The translations under genes were made by a program, and so were the position numbers. Shown here piece after piece: positions 1 to 7,761 of a DNA stretch of 64,000 bases (the first letter of the stretch is position 1; the number at the start of each line of letters is the position of its first letter). Where the stretch lies: contig NZ_SMLZ01000099.1 in assembly GCF_009711415.1 (NCBI RefSeq), positions 16,138-80,137 of the forward strand, read 5' to 3'. The notes beneath the pieces are model-generated. The model had not been told where the DNA came from and searched no databases. It saw nothing but the letters and a program-made list of their open reading frames with translations. The DNA is from Roseibium denhamense. GTDB lineage: Bacteria > Pseudomonadota > Alphaproteobacteria > Rhizobiales > Stappiaceae.

Positions 1-115
1 CGGTCTTGGCTGCGACCGCGACATTCGCCCCATCGCGGGCTGCGCGCAGAGCAATCGCCTTTCCAATGCCGCGTGAAGCGCCGGTGATGAATAGTGTTTT
101 TCCCTTCAGGGACAT
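1..115 (-). CDS. Short-chain dehydrogenase/reductase, N-terminal fragment (cut by window edge)
   Basis: Only the first 38 codons are present; the gene continues past the left edge. The translation begins MSLKGKTLFITGASRGIG, and residues 11-18 form the TGxxxGIG dinucleotide-binding turn of the classical SDR Rossmann fold, so this is an NAD(P)-dependent oxidoreductase. A strong GGAGGAG ribosome binding site lies six bases before the ATG at 115. It is the most downstream visible gene of a leftward series with the crotonase-fold protein and the acyl-CoA dehydrogenase, which suggests an acyl-CoA or lipid substrate. The catalytic Tyr-Lys pair lies outside the window, so substrate class is not determined. 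Confidence 0.75.
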   Translation of the reverse strand, partial: MSLKGKTLFITGASRGIGKAIALRAARDGANVAVAAKT

Positions 116-185
116 GTGGAACTCCTCCATTGAATGCGCTTGTGCATCGCGTTGGCGGCCGCAGCCACCCGCCGGTCTGCCGGGC

Positions 186-929
186 TCACGCCCTTTTTTT
201 CATCATGAATGCTTGAAACGCCTGAACGGTTTCCGGCGCGGTCAGCCGCTCGGCAAAGATCTTGGCTTCTTCCTCAACGCGCTCCGCAAGCACGCTTGTT
301 TCGCCGCGCAGCAGCTTTCTGGAAAGGGCAAGCGCCTGCGGCGGTTTGGAGGCAATCTCCCGGGCGCATGCCAATGCCGCCGCGTCGACATCGCCGTCGA
401 CAACCTCATTCACAAGTCCTGCCTGCTGCGCTTTTTCCGCGGAAAAGGCATTTCCAAGCACGAGCAATTCGAACGCACGGGCATACCCCATGATCTGAGG
501 ACCGAGCAGGCTGGACCCGGCTTCGGGAACAAGACCAAGGTCCACGAATGGAGATTTGATAACGGTGCGCGGGCTTGCGAAAACCATGTCGCAATGCATC
601 AGCAGCGTCGCGCCGACACCAACGGCAACGCCGTCCAGCGATGCGACCAAAGGCTTTTCATTGCCGACCAGCGCGCGCAAGAACCTCACCACAGGTGTCT
701 TGCCCATTTCAACCTTGCCCGCATAGGCCAGAAAATCGCCGATGTCATTGCCAGCGGTAAAGGCCTCCGGCTGGCCGCAAATCACCTGGCACCGGACATT
801 GTCATCCGTGTTGCCAGTTTCCAGTGCCTCGGCGAGAGCGGTATACATTTCGCCCGTGAGCGCATTCTTTTTCTCCGGCCGGTCCAGACGCAAAGTCCGG
901 ACGCCGTCCTGAAGGGACTGCGTAATCAT
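186..929 (-). CDS. Crotonase-family protein (enoyl-CoA hydratase/isomerase), isomerase-like active site
   Basis: This 247-residue protein has the crotonase (enoyl-CoA hydratase/isomerase) fold and the usual family length. The oxyanion-hole region is seen around residues 56-64 (AFTAGNDIG) and 97-108. Aligned by eye with rat mitochondrial hydratase, both catalytic glutamates are replaced: Thr108 for Glu144 and Phe128 for Glu164. A glutamate is present instead in PEAGSS (Glu136), as in delta3,delta2-enoyl-CoA isomerases of the PECI/ECI type. An isomerase that shifts double bonds for beta-oxidation of unsaturated acyl-CoAs is therefore more likely than a hydratase, although automatic annotation would probably say hydratase. 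It lies 31 bases downstream of the acyl-CoA dehydrogenase in the same direction, probably cotranscribed. Confidence 0.85.
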   Translation of the reverse strand: MITQSLQDGVRTLRLDRPEKKNALTGEMYTALAEALETGNTDDNVRCQVICGQPEAFTAGNDIGDFLAYAGKVEMGKTPVVRFLRALVGNEKPLVASLDGVAVGVGATLLMHCDMVFASPRTVIKSPFVDLGLVPEAGSSLLGPQIMGYARAFELLVLGNAFSAEKAQQAGLVNEVVDGDVDAAALACAREIASKPPQALALSRKLLRGETSVLAERVEEEAKIFAERLTAPETVQAFQAFMMKKRA

Positions 930-960
930 GTCAGGATATTCCTTTCGGTCTGAAACCTGT

Positions 961-2742
961 TCAGGAGGCCAGTTCTTCCGGATCGAAGGCGAGAATGCTT
1001 TCGGAGGATCCGGTGATGTCTTCTTTCAAGCTCGCCGTGTCGCACAAGATGGTCATCGCAAAACTGCGTGCCATGATGGTCCGCTGTGTTCGTCTTGCCC
1101 GGTCTTCCATGCCGGACCGGAGCGCCCCTTTGGCCAGCAGAACGCCGCCATATGCAAGACCGGCAAGCCGCAGGTACGGCGTAGCCCCGGCAAGAGCATC
1201 GTCAACACGCCCGTCAGCCTGAGCTTCCAGCATCCAGAGCGTTGCTGCCTCAAGATCATCCAGGGCACCCGCAAGCCGCTGCGCGGTATCGCCAAACTCG
1301 GGACGGTTTGACTGACCAACCTCACGGACGATGTCCCGCAGCTCAGCCAGGAAGCCCTTAATGTGCTCCCCGCCGGACAATGGCAGTTTGCGCAGGACCA
1401 GATCAATCGACTGAATGCCGTTGGTTCCCTCGTAGATTGGAGCAATCCGGGCATCACGCAGATGCTGGGCAACGCCCGTTTCCTCTACATAACCCATGCC
1501 GCCATGGATCTGCACACCGATGGAGGCCACTTCTACGCCAAAGTCGGTCGACAGCGCCTTTGCGATCGGGGTCAAAAGCCCGGCCCGCTCAGACCAGTGC
1601 TTCTTTTGGCCGGGATCCGTTGCGGTATTGGCCATGTCGATGGCATGGGCACAGGAGTAACAAATTGCGCGGGCAACCTGTGTGCGTGTGCGCATCCCAA
1701 GCAAAGATCTCTTGATGTCCGGATGGTGCGCGATAGCAATCATGCCCTCACCCTTTTGGCCCGTCACCCGGCCCTGCTTGCGGTCAAGCGCATAAGCATG
1801 GGCATCCTGGCACGCCCTTTCGGCCACGCCGAGACCCTGAAGGCCGACCGCAAGCCGGGCATTGTTCATCATGGTGAACATGCAGGCCAATCCGCGGTTT
1901 TCTTCGCCGATAAGGTACCCAACAGCGCCGCCCTCATCGCCATACACCATGGTGCAGGTCGGGGAACCGTGGATGCCCATCTTGTGCTCCACGCCGGCAC
2001 AGCGGACATCGTTGCGCGCGCCCAGGGAGCCGTCCTCATTCACCAGGAATTTTGGAACAAGAAACAGGGAAATACCACGCGTTCCGGCCGGAGCATCCGG
2101 CAGGCGGGCGAGCACGAGATGCACGATGTTGTCTGTAAGATCATGCTCGCCATAGGTGATGTAAATCTTCTGGCCGGAAATCCGGTAGGTCCCGTCGTCC
2201 TGACGCTCCGCCTTCGCCTTCAGCGCATTCAGATCCGAGCCAGCCTGCGGCTCGGTCAGGTTCATGGTGCCCATCCATTCCCCAGACACCAGTTTTTCCA
2301 GGAAGATGGCCTTCAGTTCCTCGGTCGCATGCTTTTCAATCGCTTCAACGGCACCGATTGTAAGTGTCGGCCCGATGGCAAATGCCATGGAGCCTGAGTT
2401 CCACATCTCCATTGCGGCGCAGGCGAGCATTTGAGGCAGTCCCTGACCACCGGCTTCGGCGCTCGCACTTAGTCCGTTCCAGCCACCTTCGATCCAAGCG
2501 TGGTAAAGGTCGCGCCAGCCGGGAGGTGTGGTCACAACGCCATCGTTCAAAGGCGTTCCGTGCTTGTCGGCCACACTGTTCAGCGGCGCGATTTCTTCCG
2601 TCGCGAAGCGGCCTGCTTCATTCAAGATGGCGTCCACAAGGTCATCGCCGAGATCCTCATAGCTTCCGCTATTTTGCAAATCCGGCAGCCCACACACTTG
2701 CTTCAACGTGAAAGAAATCTCATCCACAGGGGCGCGATACAT
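961..2742 (-). CDS. Acyl-CoA dehydrogenase (large, C-terminally extended type)
   Basis: This 593-residue flavoprotein would catalyse the alpha,beta-dehydrogenation of an acyl-CoA, passing electrons to electron-transfer flavoprotein. The N-terminal helical domain spans about residues 35-155. The middle beta domain carries MNLTEPQAGSDL (160-171), typical of FAD-binding acyl-CoA dehydrogenases. The C-terminal helical domain contains the IHGGMGY segment (412-418) and YEGTNGIQ, whose Glu438 sits at the usual catalytic-base position. The extra C-terminal 120 residues are typical of the approximately 590-residue proteobacterial subgroup often found beside crotonase genes. It is first in the visible leftward cluster, so the promoter should lie just right of 2742. 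The substrate chain length cannot be read from sequence. Confidence 0.93.
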   Translation of the reverse strand: MYRAPVDEISFTLKQVCGLPDLQNSGSYEDLGDDLVDAILNEAGRFATEEIAPLNSVADKHGTPLNDGVVTTPPGWRDLYHAWIEGGWNGLSASAEAGGQGLPQMLACAAMEMWNSGSMAFAIGPTLTIGAVEAIEKHATEELKAIFLEKLVSGEWMGTMNLTEPQAGSDLNALKAKAERQDDGTYRISGQKIYITYGEHDLTDNIVHLVLARLPDAPAGTRGISLFLVPKFLVNEDGSLGARNDVRCAGVEHKMGIHGSPTCTMVYGDEGGAVGYLIGEENRGLACMFTMMNNARLAVGLQGLGVAERACQDAHAYALDRKQGRVTGQKGEGMIAIAHHPDIKRSLLGMRTRTQVARAICYSCAHAIDMANTATDPGQKKHWSERAGLLTPIAKALSTDFGVEVASIGVQIHGGMGYVEETGVAQHLRDARIAPIYEGTNGIQSIDLVLRKLPLSGGEHIKGFLAELRDIVREVGQSNRPEFGDTAQRLAGALDDLEAATLWMLEAQADGRVDDALAGATPYLRLAGLAYGGVLLAKGALRSGMEDRARRTQRTIMARSFAMTILCDTASLKEDITGSSESILAFDPEELAS

Positions 2743-3204
2743 GTTTTTCCTCCCAGAACGGTCCAGCCGCGCCGTGGCGGCGGTTTGTCTTTTTGGTTCA
2801 CCCGCGCGCTCGGTAGTCAGCGCCCGGCAGGCAAACGTTATTTGTCTAGGACAGTAGTCGAGGTGACGTAAACGTCAACCCGTATCGCAACGGCACCATG
2901 TGCTTTTTCATGTGAGAGGGGCACTTTTACGCCTTTTTGCCTAAGAGGCCTCGGCTTGAGCAGGTCTTTGCCGCGCGCCGTTAAGCCGCCCCGGACGACA
3001 GGACACCGGGTCGGAGACGGCTGTTATCCCCAAGACCAACGCAGATGCCTTCAAGCTGAACCAGCGGTGTTTTGTTAAGCAAATGTTGCAAACTCACCGG
3101 CTTTTTCACGAGCGCGTGCAAACTTATCAACACCACAACAAGACGGGATTACTGTAATCACCTCGCATTCCGCAACGGGAATCACGTAGATTAACAATCA
3201 GAAT
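2743..3204. other. Intergenic region upstream of the acyl-CoA dehydrogenase
   Basis: No convincing gene is seen. The stretch must hold the leftward promoter of the acyl-CoA dehydrogenase cluster and, on the right, the promoter of the candidate small RNA at 3205-3285. A 13-bp palindrome GATTAC-T-GTAATC lies at 3147-3159, about 50 bases before the RNA candidate, and could be an operator. A single DnaA-box-like TTATCAACA occurs at 3124-3132 but stands alone. Confidence 0.5.
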
Positions 3205-3285
3205 TGAGATGCAGCGGACCTCCCCTCGGGCATTGCGGTGCCCGCACCTCCCAGTAGGCCGGCACCACGGTGCCGGCTCTTTTTT
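3205..3285 (+). ncRNA. Candidate small RNA with two ACCTCCC motifs and its own terminator
   Basis: An intrinsic terminator pointing rightward ends at 3285, but no rightward gene precedes it, so it should end a non-coding transcript. Immediately before it lie a hairpin with arms CGGGCA (3227-3232) and TGCCCG (3239-3244) and two predicted single-stranded ACCTCCC motifs at 3218-3224 and 3246-3252. CCUCC-type anti-Shine-Dalgarno motifs beside hairpins are the hallmark of the alphaproteobacterial 'cuckoo' small RNAs, such as CcsR1-4 of Rhodobacter sphaeroides; membership here is my inference. The 5' end is unknown and is placed arbitrarily just after an AT-rich stretch. Confidence 0.45.
3258..3285 (+). 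terminator. Rho-independent terminator of the candidate small RNA
   Basis: A perfect 9-bp stem, GCCGGCACC (3258-3266) with GGTGCCGGC (3269-3277), has a two-base loop and is followed by TCTTTTTT. The T-run is on the plus strand only, so it does not serve the leftward genes on either side. Confidence 0.85.
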
Positions 3286-3323
3286 ATGGGCGGCGATGGC
3301 CTGAGGCGGCCATCACCAAATCC

Positions 3324-4097
3324 TCAATAGTTGAGATAAGAAGTGCCAAGGTTGTCACGGTACTTGTCGACCCATGCCGTATTGATTTTGGCAATCGTTC
3401 CATCGGCCTCCAACTCCGCAAAACAGCGATTGAAATCCTCAGCATGTGCGGGATTGCGGAACGCCATGGTGTATGGGCTGGAGTCAAATACCGCCTAGAA
3501 CGTCACGGGCTGGTTCGGGTCGAAACGCAGATCGGTTTGCCCCTGAAGCTGCCGGTTGTATTCGGCAAACAACATGCCATCGCCGATAATCGCATCCACG
3601 CGGCCACCAAACAGCGACCGGCTCTGGGTAATCTGATCGGTCACTTCCCGGTAGTCAGCAAACGATCCTGTATGATCTGCCAGTCCTGGGATGATGGCTT
3701 CGGCTCCTTTGAAGCCAATCACTTTCTTGCCCGCCAGATCTTCCAGCCCTTCATAGGCCGCACCGCTGTCGCTCAAGAAGGAAACGCCGTTTTGATAGTG
3801 GATGTAGACTTCCGAGGCTGTGCCATCGACCGGCATGCCGACTGGAACCGTCGACACCGCATCGCCCTTACCGGATTTGAAAGACTCCCAGTGGCGGGTA
3901 AACGGTTGAATTTCAAAGGTCGCGGAATGACCGCACTTTTCCAGCGTCGCCGTAATAATCTCCGCTTCGCGCCCATCTCCGCCTTCTAGGAACATTGGCG
4001 GCAGATTTCCGGCCAGAATCGTGATTTCGTCCGCAGCGGCAGGTGCGATCATCATGGGCATCAACAGTGCACAGGCGGCGGATTTTAGAAGTTTCAT
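3324..4097 (-). pseudogene. Periplasmic solute-binding protein (family 3) broken by an in-frame amber codon
   Basis: Residues 1-22 form a signal peptide (MKLLKSAACALLMPMM, cleavage after APAAA), followed by a periplasmic family-3 type substrate-binding protein that would feed an ABC amino-acid or similar transporter. The reading frame is open for 200 codons and meets TAG at 3497-3495. The same frame then continues for 56 more codons (starting AVFDSSPYTMAFRNP, ending LGTSYLNY) to a normal TGA at 3326-3324. The downstream part clearly matches the end of such proteins, so the gene is full length at 257 codons except for one stop, probably AAG or CAG changed to TAG. A recent null mutation, a suppressed codon or a sequencing error could each explain it. 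No transporter permease or ATPase gene is adjacent. Confidence 0.8.
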
Positions 4098-4507
4098 GTT
4101 TGTCTTCTCCTAGGGTCAAACCTGCGGAGAATTGAACTAGTAGAACTTAAAACAAGCGTTACTTTGCGTTCGCAATATCTCTGAAAACCGGAATTATTAT
4201 CGATGTTTGGCGTCCATGGCGCCTTGTCCTGTCAAACCTGTCATTATCCCCAACCGGCAAAGACGGGACGATGATCGGGAACCCTGGCCCCGCAAAATTC
4301 ATTTGCGTCCATAGCAAGGTGAGAAAAGCGTAGACCGCGGGACCCCGGCCAGTGCCTCCAGCAGCCTGTGACCGGGCCGAACACACAATGGCACCTGAAA
4401 CCCGCCCCTTGGCGGACATTTCAGCCCACCCTTGTGATTGACACGCTGATGAACTCCCGGTCAGATGTGCGGGCTTTGAATAACCATAAATTGCGGAACA
4501 GCATCCC
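4098..4507. other. Divergent intergenic region
   Basis: This stretch separates the leftward binding-protein pseudogene from the rightward deacetylase gene and should contain both promoters. Short open frames exist on both strands, but none has a ribosome binding site or a recognisable product. I see no strong hairpin or repeat. Confidence 0.4.
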
Positions 4508-5437
4508 GTGTCGACCCTTTTGCTCCACCATACCTCCTATCTCGATCACCTGACGCCTGTCGGCCATCCAGAGCGCCCCGACCGGATCAGGGCGATTGAC
4601 CGGATACTGGAGCACGAGAAGTTCCAGCCATTGGAAAGGGATCTTGCCCCCATCGGTGCTTTGGAAGACATCGCCCGGGCGCACCCGATGTCATATATCG
4701 ACGGTCTGCACAGGCTGGCGCCGGACGAGGGAACTGCGCGGGTCGATGCCGATACGACGATGTCGCCCGGAACCTGGGAGGCCGCGTTGCGCGGCGTGGG
4801 GGGCGCCTGCCGGGCCGTTGATGAGGTCCTCACGAAGAAGGTCAGCAATGCTTTTTCAGCATCCCGCCCACCGGGGCATCACGCGGAAAAAGCCCGCGCC
4901 ATGGGGTTTTGTTTCTTCAACAATGTGGCCGTCGCTGCCCGTTACGCACAAGCCAAGCATGGCATCAACCGTGTCGCGATCATTGATTTCGATGTGCACC
5001 ACGGCAATGGGACCCAGGACATTTTCTGGGACGACCCGACTGTTATGTATTGCTCGACCCACCAGATGCCGCTTTATCCGGGCTCGGGCGCAGCTTCCGA
5101 AACCGGTGAAGCCAATACGATCGTCAATGCTCCGTTGCCACCAGGCGAAGATGGCACCGGATTTAAGGAAGCGTTTGATACGGTGCTGCTCCCGCGTCTG
5201 GACGGATTTGCCCCGCAACTGGTCATTATCTCTGCCGGCTTCGACGCACATGCGCGCGATCCACTTGGCGGGCTTAATCTGACGGAAGGCGACTTCGCCT
5301 GGGCAACACGGGTGCTCATGGATGTGGCGGACAAACATGCTGAAGGCCATCTCATCTCCGTATTGGAAGGCGGATATGACCTGGAAGGCCTCGCGCGCTC
5401 GGTCGCTGCCCACATGATGACCCTCATGACGGGCTGA
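4508..5437 (+). CDS. Histone deacetylase family protein (acetylpolyamine/acetoin-type amidohydrolase)
   Basis: This 309-residue protein has the arginase/deacetylase fold with all zinc-hydrolase landmarks: the His124-His125 pair in RPPGHHAE, Asp162 and His164 in DFDVHHGNGTQ as metal ligands, Asp246 in SAGFDAHARDPLGG as the third ligand, and Tyr290 in LEGGYDL as transition-state stabiliser. It should hydrolyse an acetylated amine in the cytoplasm; bacterial members act on acetylpolyamines or other small acetyl compounds or acyl-lysines, and the substrate cannot be read here. The start is GTG, preceded by GGAAC. It lies directly upstream of xseB, the usual order in Rhizobiales. Confidence 0.93.
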   Translation: MSTLLLHHTSYLDHLTPVGHPERPDRIRAIDRILEHEKFQPLERDLAPIGALEDIARAHPMSYIDGLHRLAPDEGTARVDADTTMSPGTWEAALRGVGGACRAVDEVLTKKVSNAFSASRPPGHHAEKARAMGFCFFNNVAVAARYAQAKHGINRVAIIDFDVHHGNGTQDIFWDDPTVMYCSTHQMPLYPGSGAASETGEANTIVNAPLPPGEDGTGFKEAFDTVLLPRLDGFAPQLVIISAGFDAHARDPLGGLNLTEGDFAWATRVLMDVADKHAEGHLISVLEGGYDLEGLARSVAAHMMTLMTG

Positions 5438-5560
5438 GACTGACTCGTTGCACAATGAATTCGCCGGGGATGTTTTTCTCCAAAGGTGTCTTGCCTCTTG
5501 ACCTTCGCAGTCCGGGCCGCGAGTCTCCCGCCCAATCACATTTTTCGGGAACCCTTGATC

Positions 5561-5809
5561 ATGACTGATGCCACCAACGAGCTTGCCGCACTCTCGTTTG
5601 AAGATGCTCTGAAGCAGTTGGAAACAATTGTTCGTGAGCTGGAGCAAGGAAATGTGCCGCTGGAACGCAGTATCGAGATGTATGAGCGCGGAGATGCCTT
5701 GCGCAAACACTGCGACACACTCTTAAAGTCTGCGGAAGCCAAAGTTGAGAAAATCCAGCTCGGCCAATCCGGCGAGGCCAAAGGCACCGGCCCTCTCGAT
5801 CCGCAGTAA
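5561..5809 (+). CDS. xseB: Exodeoxyribonuclease VII small subunit
   Basis: This 82-residue protein matches the size and sequence style of XseB: the [24 protein letters not shown] segment (in two halves here, residues 12-35) and the helix-rich remainder are characteristic. With XseA it forms the nuclease that degrades single-stranded DNA in both directions. The ATG at 5561 was chosen over an upstream in-frame start because the product then has the family length and a GGGA sequence lies ten bases upstream. xseA is not in the window. In relatives the next gene is dxs, but here a LuxR-type regulator intervenes. Confidence 0.92.
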   Translation: MTDATNELAALSFEDALKQLETIVRELEQGNVPLERSIEMYERGDALRKHCDTLLKSAEAKVEKIQLGQSGEAKGTGPLDPQ

Positions 5810-6174
5810 TTCCGGCCCGCTCTACGGGCACCTCTGCGGCATTTCATACTTCAAGCCATTACAACCAATAGATTTCTTTGGGCCGGGGCTGCCAGGCACC
5901 GATTTCAGATCTATCCGGGCGCTTATCCGTCAGCCTTGCGCCTGGGCACGCCTGCCTCTACGCCGATGTACTGTGTGCAGACGGCAGCTGGAAGCGGGCC
6001 GTCGGTCTTCCAGACCACTAAGGTACACCGGCAGATTTTGCGATCAATTTACCGCAACGCGAAAAAGTAACCGATTAAGCATCTCAAGCTTTCACCTTTT
6101 TCCAATATTGATAATTTTGCGGTGTTCGGATATGAATTTTAAAATACTCATAAAAATCTACGCATCTTATAGTA
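5810..6174. other. Intergenic region before the LuxR-type regulator
   Basis: No gene is recognised. The right third (about 6090-6174) is clearly AT-richer than the flanks and probably carries the promoter of the regulator. I saw no terminator with a T-run after xseB. Confidence 0.4.
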
Positions 6175-7392
6175 GTGGCAACAATGCACTTTCTACAAGA
6201 TCAAGAAGAGGTCGAACTACTTCTACGAGTAATTCAGCTTGCGATCCAACCTAACGGCTGGAAAGACCTTCTGAAGAATATTGACGACACCTGCGGCTGC
6301 CGTACGTACCTCAACGCTTTCACCCCTGACGGACGACCGGCTGATCTTTATGGCGGCCAGGAAAGCGGACGCGAACTCGCCGCCATATTGGGTAGCATCG
6401 AGACCGAAGGCGGACTGTCCGCACATCAGTTTCTTTTGCAGGAAGCCTCTCTCAAATATCCCTACTGCAAATCGAACTTGCAGGCCCGCTTCGGCACCAA
6501 AACGTCTTCCGGATTGCCGGTTCAAGCATTCAGGGAAGACAAGCTCATCTCCTCGTTCCGGCCGATTGTTCCTTTGGCCAAACTGAATGAGGCACCCGGT
6601 TTCTTGTCTATAATCCGCAAGTCCGGTGACCTCGAGCTTTTGTTCGCATGCCTCATTGTGGACGACAAGGAAGCGGACCGGGACGTTGCCGCGACCGGCC
6701 GCATTTTCGCGCGCATTCAAAGGATTGTCGAAGCCGGATTGGCCATTGATGATGCGCTTGGTGAAGAGAAAATAGTCTCCTTCAAACAACGATTGCTGAT
6801 GGAGGCACCAAGTGCTGCAACTGTCATCGTCAACCGCGACCTCAACGTTATTGCCGCCACCGCAACAGCTGCCGAGGCCCTGGAAAAAACAAGAGCCGCA
6901 CGGATCCTGAACGGCTCCTTGAAAAGCCGGAACAAGGAACTGGATGCCAACCTTGCAAAAGCCCTTCAGGACAGCTCTGCGGATAATGCGGAGACGCTCG
7001 GGAGCCGGTCTCACCAAACTGCCGGCAGCGACACAATCGAGATGTTCATCAAGAACGCAGAGACGATGCTTTGCCGGATTGTCATACATCCGGTCCGTGA
7101 GCTGCCTGGGACAATAGACGACGGCCCTTGGCTTGTTGTTGGAACGTACCTGCTGGCAGACGTCCCAATAGATGTTCAAAATGTCTTGCAAAGCCAGTTC
7201 GGGCTGTCGCAGACCGAAGCAAATCTGGCAAGGCTTCTAACCGTCTCCGCATCCATGACACAAACCGTCGAGACGCTTGGAATAACGCGTAATACCGGGA
7301 AAACTCATCTACGCCGGATCTTTGAAAAAACCGGAACCAAAACGCAACTTGAACTTGCAATTCTTATGCGCCAGCTGGCGGGCCTCTATTGA
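6175..7392 (+). CDS. LuxR-family transcriptional regulator with unrecognised sensory N-terminus
   Basis: The last 65 or so residues of this 405-residue protein form a LuxR/FixJ-type helix-turn-helix: FGLSQTEANLARLLT, then ETLGITRNTGKTHLRRIFEKTGTKTQLEL. The long N-terminal part (about 1-330) has no motif I recognise; it resembles the sensory region of large solitary alphaproteobacterial LuxR proteins and lacks an obvious response-regulator Asp pocket or acyl-homoserine-lactone signature. The start used is GTG at 6175; ATG at 6184 is equally possible because neither has a clear ribosome binding site. It sits between xseB and dxs, which are normally adjacent in relatives, so it may be an inserted gene. 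Confidence 0.8.
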   Translation: MATMHFLQDQEEVELLLRVIQLAIQPNGWKDLLKNIDDTCGCRTYLNAFTPDGRPADLYGGQESGRELAAILGSIETEGGLSAHQFLLQEASLKYPYCKSNLQARFGTKTSSGLPVQAFREDKLISSFRPIVPLAKLNEAPGFLSIIRKSGDLELLFACLIVDDKEADRDVAATGRIFARIQRIVEAGLAIDDALGEEKIVSFKQRLLMEAPSAATVIVNRDLNVIAATATAAEALEKTRAARILNGSLKSRNKELDANLAKALQDSSADNAETLGSRSHQTAGSDTIEMFIKNAETMLCRIVIHPVRELPGTIDDGPWLVVGTYLLADVPIDVQNVLQSQFGLSQTEANLARLLTVSASMTQTVETLGITRNTGKTHLRRIFEKTGTKTQLELAILMRQLAGLY

Positions 7393-7456
7393 GGCGGCAA
7401 GCGCAGCCGTTTGATCCAATAACTCAAAATATTCAATGAGATATATAAAAACACAT

Positions 7457-7485
7457 AAAAATGGGGGCCGTGTCGCCACGGCCCC
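7457..7485 (-). terminator. Strong leftward intrinsic terminator
   Basis: Nine-bp perfect arms GGGGCCGTG (7464-7472) and CACGGCCCC (7477-7485) with loop TCGC. On the minus strand the stem is followed by CATTTTTATG. Confidence 0.7.
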
Positions 7486-7528
7486 AAGTTGATCACTGTG
7501 CACGTGGCCCCATCGACCACGGAGGCGT
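7457..7528 (-). ncRNA. Possible leftward small RNA ending at an orphan terminator
   Basis: The hairpin at 7464-7485 is a good terminator only for leftward transcription, yet no leftward gene lies to its right. Read leftward, the sequence gives CGCCTCC, a CGTGG/CCACG hairpin, a linker, and the terminator. This resembles the layout of the candidate RNA at 3205-3285, but with a single CCTCC motif. The 5' end is unknown, and the possibility that the hairpin only reduces antisense readthrough cannot be excluded. Confidence 0.25.
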
Positions 7529-7761
7529 TTTTAAGCCAAATTAACAATAAATGCATCACCCAAAAGGGTGATTGATTAAAATTTTACCACCTGAAAGTGT
7601 ATCGGCTGAGAAAATGACCGATCCTTCAGCCCGCCTCCCCTGCAGTTTGCGACATATGGCGGCACATCAATCGTTACGAGTTTCTGTTCCTCCGTTTGCG
7701 CCCTAAAACCGGTTGGTGTATGCCTGCCCGCCAAAACATAGACACCGGAGCCTGCTTCAGC

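Larger units (their letters stand above)
7393..7761. other. Intergenic region between the LuxR-type gene and dxs, with three hairpins
   Basis: It contains a strong hairpin at 7464-7485 with a T-run on the minus strand only. A weaker inverted repeat, CGTGG/CCACG, lies at 7503-7521 with T5 six bases later on the plus strand and may end the LuxR transcript. A third hairpin, ATCACCC-AAAA-GGGTGAT, occupies 7555-7572 in the dxs leader. The promoter of dxs must lie here. Confidence 0.5.

Noticed and set aside
6..953. A 315-codon plus-strand frame opposite the crotonase-family gene
   Set aside because: It lies opposite a clearly recognised gene, has no ribosome binding site or family match, and is a typical antisense frame in GC-rich DNA. 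The same applies to frames at 8134-9141 (minus), 10369-11550 (minus) and 39569-40837 (plus).
3124..3132. Single DnaA-box-like TTATCAACA
   Set aside because: A lone match without neighbours or an AT-rich unwinding element does not support an origin.
4159..4419. Minus-strand frame of 86 codons between the binding-protein pseudogene and the deacetylase gene
   Set aside because: No motif and no upstream ribosome binding site; located in a divergent promoter region.
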